NCBI GenBank assembly: GCA_023399215.1
Contig: JAEWQJ010000038.1
Coordinates: 62,001-126,000 of the forward strand
Direction of reading: 5' to 3'
Length of the DNA: 64,000 nucleotides
DNA from: Methanobacteriota archaeon
GTDB lineage: Archaea; Halobacteriota; Methanosarcinia; Methanosarcinales; Methanosarcinaceae
The position numbers and the translations under genes are program-made. The notes under the pieces are model-generated. The model worked only from the letters and a program-made list of their open reading frames with translations. It made no database searches and had not been told where the DNA came from. Shown piece by piece: positions 54,613 through 63,061 of the stretch (positions are counted from its first letter, which is position 1; each line of letters starts with the position of its first letter).

Positions 54613-55416
54613 TTATGAACTCTGCCTGCCTTTACAATACCAAAAAAACCTCTCTCCCCATTCAATGGCCTTCGAGTCAGAACTGAATAATCCTGTACTG
54701 ATGTCGTATTCAACGTTTCCGTTTTTGTACAGGCTCAGAGAAAGGTGTTTATCCGTAACAATGAGCCCCACTTTGATATCTTGATCCATGACAATTAATT
54801 TGAAGTTTTCATAATCTTTCAGTGCTTCTACTTTTTCCAAGTAAGGTGATTGATTCAATTCTTCTGCAACATGAAGAGAAATTATAAGCTCAACAGGGAT
54901 TCCTTCTTTCACTCTTTCAAAGATTGAATCAGCATATCCGCTGGTCACTACGGACGATATGCCATATATATGATCTGCTTCTTTAATTATTTTTAACTGG
55001 TTGTTATAGACATTAAGGATCTTCATACCTTTATCTTTGAGGACTTCAGACTCGTAAAGACATCCGATTTCTTTTAACAGAGGACCGGGAATTCCTTCAA
55101 GGTAATGTCTCAACCAGAAATGCTTAAATTTATTAATTGTCCAAAATGTTATAAAAGAGTCAGCTACTTCTAAAGCTACAACTTTTCCTGCTGGCGTCAG
55201 GAAATACTCACGTCCTTTCATTTCTATTAGACGATCTGCTTCGAGTTTCCTGAGCTTTGGAATTATAACCTGAGAAGTGCTTCCGGTAATTTCACGCAGC
55301 TGAGAAAGCTTTCTGCTGCCTTCATTTAATGACAGAAGTATCTCTGTTAGAAGTCTTGACCTGTATATTGCCTGAATGCCATCGCTCATCTCTTTATAAA
55401 TTTCGAAGCTGTTCAT
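54613..55416 (-). CDS. FilR1-type (DUF1724) transcription regulator
   Basis: ArsR-like winged helix at the N-terminus (RKLSQLREITGSTSQVIIPK) plus a C-terminal methanogenesis-regulator domain (PF08350). Typical blocks are GISSVVTSGYADSIFERV, GIPVELIISLHVAEEL and SLYKNGNVEYDISTGLFS. This is the family of the Methanosarcina Msr/MreA regulators of methyltransferase and methanogenesis genes. Its target is not known here. 267 aa from ATG 55416; ATG 55431 is possible. Confidence 0.88.
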   Translation of the reverse strand: MNSFEIYKEMSDGIQAIYRSRLLTEILLSLNEGSRKLSQLREITGSTSQVIIPKLRKLEADRLIEMKGREYFLTPAGKVVALEVADSFITFWTINKFKHFWLRHYLEGIPGPLLKEIGCLYESEVLKDKGMKILNVYNNQLKIIKEADHIYGISSVVTSGYADSIFERVKEGIPVELIISLHVAEELNQSPYLEKVEALKDYENFKLIVMDQDIKVGLIVTDKHLSLSLYKNGNVEYDISTGLFSSDSKAIEWGERFFWYCKGRQSS

Positions 55417-55431
55417 TTCCTGTCGCCACAT

Positions 55432-55720
55432 CTACAGATTTTTTCCCTACTTTCTTATTAAATTGTTTTGACATAATATATCCTTTTCTTTTGTTGAGGC
55501 ATGTTTGTTGCTACCTTTTTATTAATTTTATAACAAAGTGAAGGGGAAGAATATGCAGATTATTTGCTAAAAGTAGATCGAATTTCAAACGTCGATTAAA
55601 GCTCTGAAATCTCGTCATTTTCGATGAGAAAGAGGTGCGACTTAATGAATGTTAATCAGGCTGATGAAATATTCATCGACGTAACAAATGTATAGGAGAA
55701 AATTAAGAGAAATTTTTGAA
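55432..55720. other. divergent spacer before element A
   Basis: AT-rich; holds the promoter of the regulator on the minus strand. Confidence 0.4.
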
Positions 55721-55828
55721 TGTGAAGTTCAAACAAACCTTCCAGAGCATATTTGAACTTCACATGCCCTGAGGCAAGGAAATGATAGCTTAAGAATATT
55801 TAAGGCTTGCTTGATCCTGCCTCCTGGG
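55721..55828 (+). repeat. two-hairpin element, copy A
   Basis: Hairpin 1 is a perfect 13-bp inverted repeat TGTGAAGTTCAAA/TTTGAACTTCACA (55721-55733, 55752-55764). Hairpin 2 has arms CCCTGAGGCAAGGA and TCCTGCCTCCTGGG (55767-55780, 55815-55828). It ends 62 bp before the C39-like gene. Three further copies lie at 59283, 61561 and 62901. Confidence 0.85.
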
Positions 55829-55890
55829 TAAAAATACACGAGGTAAAGGCATGAGAACAAGAAAAGTCGAAGAATGAAATAGACGAGAAT

Positions 55891-56472
55891 TTGAAAAAGT
55901 GGCAAAAAAGTGATGAGCTTACTAAATCTATAGAACATGCAGCAACTATTAAGGGAATTAATATTAATATGCCAGTCACTGAAGAAGATATCAAAAAACT
56001 TAGTGACGACACAACAATAGTGGGAAGAAGTACAAGTTATTATCTCGATACTACTTTATATGGGCAAGAAAATGATCATTACTGTGCTCCAGCATGTGGC
56101 CAAATGATTGCTGATTATTATGATGTATTTCATACTCAAGATTATATATATCAAAAGATGGGCCCAGGTTATACTACTGGCGGGAATGTCATTAATAATA
56201 ATCAGTTAAATTACTATAAACCATCCAATGGATTAAATAAACCTAATTCAGCATATGTTACAGTCTTTACGTTTAGTCAAGCGGTTTCTGAAATTAATAA
56301 TAATAGACCCTTCGTAAGTATAAGAGATAGTCACTCTAGAGTTTGTAGTGGATACTTAAGTAATTACCCGGAATATTTATTGGCAATCGACGATCCATTA
56401 CCTGAGGATTATGGTTATTCTTATATGGAAACGTTTGGTTCAGAAGATTACCGTGTATATGTGAGGAGTTAA
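55891..56472 (+). CDS. C39-like cysteine peptidase domain protein
   Basis: HYCAPACGQMIADYYDVF carries the likely catalytic Cys, and SIRDSHSRVCSGYL has the likely catalytic His, in the order of C39/papain-like (peptidase C39_2) proteins. IDDPLPEDYGYSYM fits the end of the fold. 193 aa from TTG 55891. No signal peptide is coded, although close relatives are usually exported. Upstream in frame there is a TGA at 55852, and an ATG at 55851 is in another frame. The N-terminus may therefore be lost or shifted. A hairpin terminator follows. Confidence 0.72.
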   Translation: MKKWQKSDELTKSIEHAATIKGININMPVTEEDIKKLSDDTTIVGRSTSYYLDTTLYGQENDHYCAPACGQMIADYYDVFHTQDYIYQKMGPGYTTGGNVINNNQLNYYKPSNGLNKPNSAYVTVFTFSQAVSEINNNRPFVSIRDSHSRVCSGYLSNYPEYLLAIDDPLPEDYGYSYMETFGSEDYRVYVRS

Positions 56473-56490
56473 AAACTCCTCGTTTTTTTA
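56463..56490 (+). terminator. intrinsic-like terminator after the C39-like gene
   Basis: GAGGAGTT(AAA)AACTCCTC stem followed by a T-rich run (GTTTTTTT). The stem includes the last coding bases. Confidence 0.75.
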
Positions 56491-56502
56491 GAAGGTGGTA
56501 AT

Positions 56503-57519
56503 TTGAGTAAAATCAGTAAAGTAATTGCTGTTTTTAGCAGTGTTCTAGCTCTTATAATACTCGGGGGGTTGTTTACAAGTGCACCAGTTGACACAAAGGC
56601 ACCAGTTGATACGAAAATGTCAGTTCAAGAAAAACAAGTAGCTGGCTTTTTTATTGAATTTGAAGAGGGGACTACTGAGCCTGAAGTTAAAGCCATTCTT
56701 GAAAACTGCAACATGACTATAAACACCATAGATTACAATTCTGATATTATGCCAAGTAGGTACTACATGATATTAGATAGAGATAAAACAATAAATATAG
56801 AGGAATTGGTAGATGATATAAACTTGACTGGCCCTGTAAGAAAAGGAAGTAATTATATATTAACGGTAACGGAACAAGCTATTCAGGATAAAAATTTCCT
56901 CGCAATACTGGAAAAAAACAATCTTCCAATGAAAAAATCCGTATATTGTTATATTGGTTTAGAAGATGAATCTAAGAATGGTGGTATTCCAGAGAAAGAT
57001 GCATTCCAAATTGCAAATGAGCTTGAAAGAAATGAAAAGGTGCTGACCGCATCTCCAGATACGAAGGTATATCATTTATTAATTGAATTTGAAGATGGAA
57101 CCACCGAGCCTGAAGTTAAAGCCATTCTTGAAAAATACAACATGACTATGAACACCATAGAATATAATTCTGACCTTCAGCCAGAAAGGTACTACCTAAA
57201 GGTAGACGCAGATAAAAGAATGGGCGTAAGAGATGAATTGAGAAAAGATGAAAATTGGACTGATCATATATATTTTAACCATGATATCAAAAAAGGAAAT
57301 AGTTATATAATTACGGTAACTGAACAAGCTATTCAGGATGAAAATTTCCTTGCAATACTGGAGAAAGATAATCTTCAAGTGAAAAACTCCGTCCTATGTT
57401 GTATTACTCTTGGGGATGGAGCTAAGAATTGGATTTGGGAGAGCGATGAAAGAAAAATAGAAAACGAGCTTAAAATGAATGAGAAGGTATTGACTGTAGT
57501 ATTTTCCGGCAGTACCTAA
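56503..57519 (+). CDS. UPF0228 family protein, two repeats
   Basis: A Methanosarcina family of unknown function. After a membrane anchor or signal (residues 1-27, VIAVFSSVLALIILGGLFTS), two copies of a 140-residue unit follow, each with EFEEGTTEPEVKAILE (or EFEDGTTEPEVKAILE), MNTIEYNSD/INTIDYNSD, and YILTVTEQAIQDKNFLAILE (or YIITVTEQAIQDENFLAILE). The gene therefore arose by internal duplication. It starts TTG with AAGGTGG upstream. It is likely anchored outside the cell and lies just after the C39-like gene. Confidence 0.88.
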   Translation: MSKISKVIAVFSSVLALIILGGLFTSAPVDTKAPVDTKMSVQEKQVAGFFIEFEEGTTEPEVKAILENCNMTINTIDYNSDIMPSRYYMILDRDKTINIEELVDDINLTGPVRKGSNYILTVTEQAIQDKNFLAILEKNNLPMKKSVYCYIGLEDESKNGGIPEKDAFQIANELERNEKVLTASPDTKVYHLLIEFEDGTTEPEVKAILEKYNMTMNTIEYNSDLQPERYYLKVDADKRMGVRDELRKDENWTDHIYFNHDIKKGNSYIITVTEQAIQDENFLAILEKDNLQVKNSVLCCITLGDGAKNWIWESDERKIENELKMNEKVLTVVFSGST

Positions 57520-57860
57520 TAAGAGCCTATCCGAAAAATGTTATAAACTAATGCTTCTATTCTGATATATAGAAGACACATTTTAATACTACTGGAATAA
57601 ACCTTTAACAAACGAACATGGTTTTAAAAATTAAAGCCTCGGTTTTGTGTATTTAAGGTTAAGCGTATATTTTGGCATCAATAGAAATTTATGTGCCTAA
57701 AAAACCTGAATTCAAGTTGTAATACTTTATGATCTCAATTTTTTAATAGTATATTAGTAGCTGGTTGATATTCTGTCGTTTGAATAATTAAGTCTTGTAT
57801 AAAGCTAATGTTTAATCAATTCATAGGAAACTGACATTGAGATAAATAGCTGTTCTAGGC
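57520..57860. other. convergent spacer with an IS-end-like sequence
   Basis: No gene. GAGCCTATCCGAAAA (57526-57540) resembles the left ends of the elements at 18019 and 43063, but no matching right end was found. Confidence 0.4.
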
Positions 57861-58586
57861 TCATATTTTGAGCCATTTCAGCAACTCCGACTCCACATCC
57901 GGGTTTACAAAATATTTTGTAAACTTGCCTTCTACTTCGGAGGAAATAATACCATCTTCCCTTAATTTTTTTATATGCCAGTGAGTAGTGCTTTTGTCTA
58001 AATTCAGCTTTTCTGAGATTTCCTGATTCGTAATCTCAGGATTTTCCAGAATATTAAGTAGTATCTGTTTTCTTGTACTACCTTTAAGATGTGAGATTAT
58101 TGTTTTATCATTACTTGTGAAAACATTGGAATTTTGAAAGACTCTTATTAACTTTCCTTCCCTCGTTAAGATCAATTTATCTTCAGCTTTGAGTGTTTTG
58201 ATCTGATATCTTATAGATCCCAGGCTAATTTTCAGGTTTCTTGAAATTTCGGATGGAGTACACCCAGGCTCATTCAGCACATAATTAATAATTCTCTTTT
58301 TGTTGACATTTTTACTTAGGCTCCTTATCTGACCAAGAATTATGGGAGCTAGCTTGAATAAGGAAAAGAAAGCGGCCAGATATCCCAATATATAAGCTAT
58401 CTTGAATGACAATGGAAATTCCCAGAAGGTAAGAGTCCTGTCCGCCCCGCTCATGTCAACGGTATCACCCAATTTTTTGAGCTCCTCTTCAGGTGGGCAG
58501 GGACCAACGGTATATCCTCCGGTGTCTGCACTGGTTATACCTAGGGTACTCAGGAAAAGAATAAAAAGTAAACTCTTCTTCCACAT
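57861..58586 (-). CDS. membrane-anchored double winged-helix regulator
   Basis: A possible one-component sensor. N-terminal signal/anchor (residues 1-20), a short outer segment with a few cysteines, then a membrane helix (about residues 60-85, FPLSFKIAYILGYLAAFFSL). Two winged helices follow in the cytoplasm: CTPSEISRNLKISLGSIRYQ (about 112-131) and ITNQEISEKLNLDKSTTHWH (about 185-204). 241 aa. Its target is unknown; the neighbouring exported-protein genes are candidates. Many Methanosarcina genomes have several such proteins. Confidence 0.82.
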   Translation of the reverse strand: MWKKSLLFILFLSTLGITSADTGGYTVGPCPPEEELKKLGDTVDMSGADRTLTFWEFPLSFKIAYILGYLAAFFSLFKLAPIILGQIRSLSKNVNKKRIINYVLNEPGCTPSEISRNLKISLGSIRYQIKTLKAEDKLILTREGKLIRVFQNSNVFTSNDKTIISHLKGSTRKQILLNILENPEITNQEISEKLNLDKSTTHWHIKKLREDGIISSEVEGKFTKYFVNPDVESELLKWLKI

Positions 58587-58619
58587 AGTTAGCCATAATT
58601 TGATTAGCTTGTTTGTAAA

Positions 58620-59078
58620 TCAGATTGTGTAATCTTCTGTTCCAGTCACCCTGTATCCATATACTTCATACTTCCAGGTTCCCGTTTCAATTCCATTTGA
58701 GTTTTGAATATTCAGGCGAATTCTTCCGTTAACTGCTCCATCAGCATTATCATAGTAAGGACCTAGCACTGATCCACTAGGAGTATATATTAAGCCGAAG
58801 AGAATCTGTCGAATCTCCCCAATTAAGATCAATAAACAGAAGGGTAAGACCACTACCTATATTTTTTCCATGCAAGTTTGTCTCTCCCTGACTGACGGAA
58901 TCATAAACTGTCATAATACCTATACCTGTGTCAACGATACCAATTTCAGTATCATGTGAAGGTGTTACAATATAGTTGCTTGATGGTTCTCTTTCGTCTA
59001 AATTTTCAGCTGCTGTCGCTTTAGTGGCAGATAAAAAAGCAGGATTACCAATATAATAAATAACATCTTTCTTGACAT
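58620..59078 (-). pseudogene. exported beta-sandwich protein, broken by two frameshifts
   Basis: With ATG 59078 (GGGGAG upstream) the frame starts as a signal peptide (MSRKMLFIILVILLF), then stops. The continuation ATKATAAENLDEREPSSNY reads in another frame and is restored if the T6 run near 59030-59035 had one more T. Later GLTLLFIDLNWGDSTDSLRL must shift again to PSGSVLGPYYDNADGAVNGR at a TA repeat near 58787-58795. The C-terminus GTWKYEVYGYRVTGTEDYTI is the end of a pre-peptidase/P-domain-like sandwich. It is an exported protein of unknown function, probably inactive. Confidence 0.72.
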
Positions 59079-59282
59079 TTTCAACTCCCCTGTTAACACC
59101 TATCAAAAGAGCTTACTTAAATTTTATGGTAAAATTGTCCAATTATCTAGCAAATAACTCTATAAATCTTAAAAAAAAATTAAATTTAGATTTAATTTAT
59201 ACTTTCAGTTGGATGATTTGGTCACAAATTAATTATAAGAGTAAGTTCCTAGAAAAATATGAACATTAGAAATAATGTTTGG
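59079..59282. other. divergent spacer sharing sequence with 62825-62900
   Basis: From 59201 on, ACTTTCAGTTGGATGATTTG and GTCACAAATTAATTATAAGA match the region before element D closely, so the repeat unit of copies B and D extends about 80 bp upstream. Holds TATA-like TTTATAC (about 59196-59202). Confidence 0.6.
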
Positions 59283-59390
59283 TAGAGCTCAAATTCTATC
59301 TGGAAGGTTTATTCGAACTCCGCATTGCCTGGAGGCATGATTAGTGTTAGCTTTGCGGATATTTCAGGCTTGCTTGATCCTGTCTCTGGA
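59283..59390 (+). repeat. two-hairpin element, copy B
   Basis: Hairpin 1: GAGCTCAAAT / ATTCGAACTC (59285-59294, 59311-59320). Hairpin 2: GCCTGGAGGCATGA / GATCCTGTCTCTGGA (about 59327-59340, 59376-59390). It ends 22 bp before the next start codon. Confidence 0.8.
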
Positions 59391-59412
59391 GTAAAGAAAA
59401 GAAGTGCATAAT

Positions 59413-59856
59413 ATGTGTGAAAAGCAAAAAAGTGAACTCTTAGAGCCAGAAGTTGTTTTATCAGATACACTTATAAATAGTTGCACTAGAGAATATCTAG
59501 ATGGTACTGGAGACATATATATAAAGTTTACTTCCAAATTATACCAACGTTCTAATGGAAGTCGATACATAAATGTATCATGGTTTGTAAGTGGCTGTCA
59601 AACAACTTCTAAAGAATTTCCATTTCCTGCCCCTTGTGAGATGAAAATAACAATTTGGATAAGTGAACCAATTAATTTGCCTGCAATTGTTCACCAGGTT
59701 CCAAACTCATGTACAGCTTCTGGGGCAGAGACGATCGATGTACCAGGCAATGGGAATTACAGGACAAACGTGAAATTGGAAGCAAAATGTTACGCATACC
59801 TGCCTGTAAAGACTTTAATCGCAATTAGAGAGGGCTCCTGCAATTGTTTTATTTAA
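59413..59856 (+). CDS. hypothetical Cys-containing protein
   Basis: 147 aa from ATG 59413 (GTG 59404 is also in frame). I do not recognise a family. There is no signal peptide, yet the mature-like sequence (CTREYLDGTGDIYIKFTSKL, FPFPAPCEMKITIW, NCFI end) with seven to eight cysteines looks like an exported beta-rich domain. As with the C39-like gene, it lies directly behind a two-hairpin element. It may have lost its leader. Confidence 0.6.
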   Translation: MCEKQKSELLEPEVVLSDTLINSCTREYLDGTGDIYIKFTSKLYQRSNGSRYINVSWFVSGCQTTSKEFPFPAPCEMKITIWISEPINLPAIVHQVPNSCTASGAETIDVPGNGNYRTNVKLEAKCYAYLPVKTLIAIREGSCNCFI

Positions 59857-60099
59857 ACTCAATTTTTGAAAGTTGATGTGTTGAAAAGGCAGCGTTGAGA
59901 ATCTATTGTGAATTTACACTCCTTCAGATTGGTATTTGGGATTATCTAAGCTATAATATATCAATTTCAGGTTAAAAGGTTAGATTCAAAACCTGGATGG
60001 GTGTAAATCTAAATTTATACCTATTATTTAAAAATAAGCTGTGTGGGATGTCCTAGAAGATATAATTAATACAAAATGTCTCTAAATTGGGGTAAATAA

Positions 60100-61284
60100 A
60101 TGAAGATTAGTTTCAAAAGACATTTACTGCCCACCTTGTTCCTGATAATCCTCTCAATTTTTATTTCAGGTTGCGCAGAAGAGTCCAGTGCCGAAGAAGT
60201 TTCATCTAACACTCAACCCAGTGCTGAAGAAATTGTGTCTAACATGCAGATGGAAATAGACAGTCTCGAAGACTATTCTTTTACTATGTATGTAAGTTCA
60301 ACTTCAAGGTGGCAGAACCCAGAAGTGCATGAAATTATATGGAAAAAACCCGATCTAATGAAAACGAGTATTTTAAACCCGAATAAAGATACGAAAGTAA
60401 TTATGGCATCTGATGGAGATTTCCAATGGATCTATAATTCTGAATCCAAGACTGTTTTCAAAACGGAGATTTCTGATGATTTTAATGATTTGAAACTCTT
60501 CGAACCTAATGTTTACGCTGAATTTGTAAATGGGATTATTCTTAATGGGAAGCTACCTTCCCTCCTCAGGGCCGAGAACATCGATGGGAAAAACGTATAT
60601 GTACTTGAGCTTACCCCTTCCGAGAAAAACGAATCGCTCCAATGGAAATCAAAAATCTGGGTTGACGGAGAAAACTGGATGCTCATCAGGTGTGAACTAT
60701 ATGACAATGAAGGAAATCCTTATATTGAGATAGAAATCCGGGATGTGAAATTGAACACTGGAATTCCAGACTCTGAATTTGAATTTAAAGTTCCAGATGG
60801 CGCCCAGGTAAAAGTACTTGGACTTGAAGACTTCAAAAGTGAACCTCAAAAAATGACACTTGAAGAGGCAAAAGAGCTTATTGATTTTAAAATACTCACT
60901 CCTGAATATCTCCCGGAAGGATACGAATTTAATTATTCAATGGTCTCTTCCAGTATGGATACACCTTATCTAACTTTTGTACATAGTGGTTTCAGCGTTT
61001 TTGCAGGGCAGCATTACGAAAAAATCACTCTCGTATATACAAAAGGAGATAATGAAATACGTATCATCGAAGGCATTTCTGAAAAAGGTTTACCTGAAAC
61101 TCAGAATTTTGGAAGTGAAGGAGAAAATATTCTGGTCAATAACATGAAAGGTATGATCTCTCCAATATTTGGTGGAAATATAAAAGCTCTGACCTGGCAA
61201 GATGAAGAGCTTGAAGTCACTATCATCTCCTCTCTCGATAAGGCAGAACTACTTAATATAGCAGAATCTTTTCCTGAAGCTTAA
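60100..61284 (+). CDS. lipoprotein, LolA-like plus DUF4367-type domain
   Basis: Signal peptide with lipobox IFISGC (Cys near residue 25). The first domain (EEIVSNMQMEIDSLEDYSFT...WKKPDLMKTSI...DGDFQWIYNSESKT) is the DUF2092/outer-membrane-lipoprotein-sorting type found on archaeal surface lipoproteins. From about residue 250 (MTLEEAKELIDFKILTPEYLPEGYEF) a DUF4367-like domain follows. 394 aa. GGGGTAAATA precedes the ATG. It is probably a cell-surface protein; its ligand is unknown. Confidence 0.83.
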   Translation: MKISFKRHLLPTLFLIILSIFISGCAEESSAEEVSSNTQPSAEEIVSNMQMEIDSLEDYSFTMYVSSTSRWQNPEVHEIIWKKPDLMKTSILNPNKDTKVIMASDGDFQWIYNSESKTVFKTEISDDFNDLKLFEPNVYAEFVNGIILNGKLPSLLRAENIDGKNVYVLELTPSEKNESLQWKSKIWVDGENWMLIRCELYDNEGNPYIEIEIRDVKLNTGIPDSEFEFKVPDGAQVKVLGLEDFKSEPQKMTLEEAKELIDFKILTPEYLPEGYEFNYSMVSSSMDTPYLTFVHSGFSVFAGQHYEKITLVYTKGDNEIRIIEGISEKGLPETQNFGSEGENILVNNMKGMISPIFGGNIKALTWQDEELEVTIISSLDKAELLNIAESFPEA

Positions 61285-61560
61285 TGAGCTTTCAAAAAAG
61301 AATGAATAAAGGTAAGGCTACAAACTTAGCCTTCCAGTTTTTCTCAAGTTTATTTTCTGAAAATGTATTTTTCTGCCAAGGTATGGATGACTAGATTAGC
61401 TGCCCAAGTTTCCAAATTATTTTAGGGAGAAGTCGAAGTGAAGAACTGTAAATTCAAAGATTTAACAGTTTTTAAAGCGGGAAACAACGCTAACAGCAGC
61501 TATGGTTGCATATATTATTTCTGCGCAAAACTTATAATAAGTTAATGAAAAGTAATTTAT
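61285..61560. other. spacer before element C
   Basis: No gene. TATA-like CATATATTATTTC (about 61508-61520) could start a transcript through element C. Confidence 0.4.
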
Positions 61561-61661
61561 AGAGTTCGAATTTCTCAGAATGACCATTTGAACTCCACAT
61601 TGCACGGAGGCAGGAACATACTGGTTTTAATGGTACTTAAAAATTCTATTCTTGCCTCCTG
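61561..61661 (+). repeat. two-hairpin element, copy C
   Basis: Hairpin 1: GAGTTCGAAT / ATTTGAACTC (61562-61571, 61586-61595). Hairpin 2: GGAGGCAGGAA / TTCTTGCCTCC (61606-61616, 61649-61659), nearly perfect. It ends 23 bp before the metallopeptidase start codon. Confidence 0.85.
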
Positions 61662-61684
61662 GAAAATGAACAGAAGTAATCTAC

Positions 61685-62274
61685 ATGATAGCAAAGAAAT
61701 TTGGAATAGGAACATTGTTTTTGGCAATGCTTAGTACGCTCAGGTTCTTAGAATCCTAACGAAATAAACGACAGAATATACGTGCATGTCTATCCAGCAA
61801 TTGATAGTTTTCATGAACCAAGTCAAAACTATTATCAAGACACGATAGATGGAATTAATAGATTCGAGAACTTTGGAATAAATGTATATGATGTATGGCA
61901 TTATGGTAGTTGGGATGCAAGTGACGGAGTCCCTGCAGAGAATGCATCAAGTATTCTTGATGGTCTAATTGGGTGATTGTTCATATATCAGAGATAGTGA
62001 CAATGCCATTGTTCTTGGATGGGTAGATTTTCTTGATCATAATGGAATGGCGTACAGAAACGGGCCATACAGTCTTTGTGCAGTTAAAGCACTAGGTGTT
62101 GACTGGCCTCATGACAGTATAGTTCAGCATGAAGTCTCTCATAATTTTGATGCCGACGATCAAAATTCCGTACTGCACCCAGAATGCATAATGAATTATC
62201 TTTATGCTCAACAGGGTACGAACATCTGGTGTACTTCCTGTCGGAACACTGTTGATTATGGAATAGATCACTGA
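61685..62274 (+). pseudogene. exported metallopeptidase, broken by two frameshifts
   Basis: ATG 61685 opens a signal peptide (KKFGIGTLFLAMLSTL) that stops at 61757-61759. The mature part continues in another frame (NEINDRIYVHVYPAIDSFHE ... AENASSILDGLIG), stops at 61973, and continues in a third frame with DCSYIRDSDNAIVLGWVDFL. The zinc motif QHEVSHNFDADD (HEXXHXXXXD, near 62122-62157) is intact, followed by paired cysteines (CIMNYL, CTSC). The second shift would be cured by removing one G from the GGG near 61970. It is a probable metzincin-like protease, now or apparently inactive. Confidence 0.75.
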
Positions 62275-62305
62275 TAAGCACAGATAAAATATGTTGGGTG
62301 GAAAC

Positions 62306-62713
62306 ATGAAAGAAGCCAATCAAAAACTTCGATATATAGGAATAACTCTTCTGATTTTGATAGGTTTTTTTATAATCCTACCGTATATTTTCATGGGTCC
62401 ACCGACATCCTTTTTTTCTGTTTATAATGGAGACGAAACTAGTCACATAGTAACTATCGAAATTATTGATTCGAATAATAAATCAATATTTGAAAATACC
62501 TATGAATTATCTCCTCAAGAGAAAATAATAGAATCTAAAGGTTTATGGTTGTTATTTAAGATGTCTTTACCGTTGCATAAAGAGAATTATACTATTAAAA
62601 CAACTTTAGAGAATAACGTAAGCAAGGAAACAAGCATGTCTTTGAATCCTTGGACTGCATTATTTATCTCAATAATAGATTCATCTACTTTCATTGATGC
62701 AAGCCAAGTTTAA
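62306..62713 (+). CDS. small membrane-anchored hypothetical protein
   Basis: About 135 residues. ATG 62306 is preceded by GGGTGG. One strong membrane helix (residues 10-32, IGITLLILIGFFIILPYIF) is followed by a soluble domain probably outside the cell (SVYNGDETSHIVTIEIIDSN, a beta-sandwich-like pattern). The family is unknown. It begins 31 bp after the metallopeptidase remnant and may be its former operon partner. Confidence 0.65.
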   Translation: MKEANQKLRYIGITLLILIGFFIILPYIFMGPPTSFFSVYNGDETSHIVTIEIIDSNNKSIFENTYELSPQEKIIESKGLWLLFKMSLPLHKENYTIKTTLENNVSKETSMSLNPWTALFISIIDSSTFIDASQV

Positions 62714-62824
62714 TAGAAGCATAAATATTGAGATTTTTAATAGTCATCATGCTTCTGTTTTCTTCTTACAATTCACAGTTTTTGAAAAAATGAGTGAACT
62801 ACAAAATCATTTAAATTTTTATAC

Positions 62825-62900
62825 ACTTTCAGTTGGATGAATGGTCACAAATTAGTTATAAGATACATCTATGAAAAAATGAACATTAAAAATAGTGGTT
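62825..62900 (+). repeat. upstream part of repeat shared with 59201-59282
   Basis: ACTTTCAGTTGGATGA, GGTCACAAATT and GAACATTAAAAATA occur in the same order as before element B. It is part of a larger repeat unit of about 170-190 bp. Confidence 0.7.
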
Positions 62901-62992
62901 GGTGAAGCTCAAGTTCTCTCTGACTTCACATTGCCCGGAGGCGGAAAAGTTTGTTTTAGCATACTCAAAACTTTCTTGTTTCTGCCTTTGAG
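62901..62992 (+). repeat. two-hairpin element, copy D
   Basis: Hairpin 1: GTGAAGCTCAAG / TGACTTCAC with a short loop and one bulge (62902-62913, 62921-62929). Hairpin 2: CCGGAGGCGGAAA / TTTCTGCCTTTGAG (about 62935-62947, 62979-62992). Unlike the other copies, no plus-strand gene follows; the fpoF-like gene converges from the right. Confidence 0.75.
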
Positions 62993-63011
62993 AAATATGA
63001 AAAGAGAAAAT

Positions 63012-63030
63012 AGATGGAGTCAAACTCCAT
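63012..63030. terminator. small perfect hairpin between convergent genes
   Basis: GATGGAGT(CAA)ACTCCATC, 8-bp perfect stem, 32 bp beyond the 3' end of the minus-strand gene. A likely terminator for either strand. Confidence 0.5.
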
Positions 63031-63061
63031 CAAAATCTGCTTTGAAGTAATTATTTCGCTT

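Noticed and set aside
55721..62992. The hairpin elements as a CRISPR array
   Set aside because: The copies are kilobases apart with genes between them, not regularly spaced short repeats.
63000..63053. 17-codon frame after element D as a peptide gene
   Set aside because: It is too short, overlaps a terminator-like hairpin and has no ribosome binding site.
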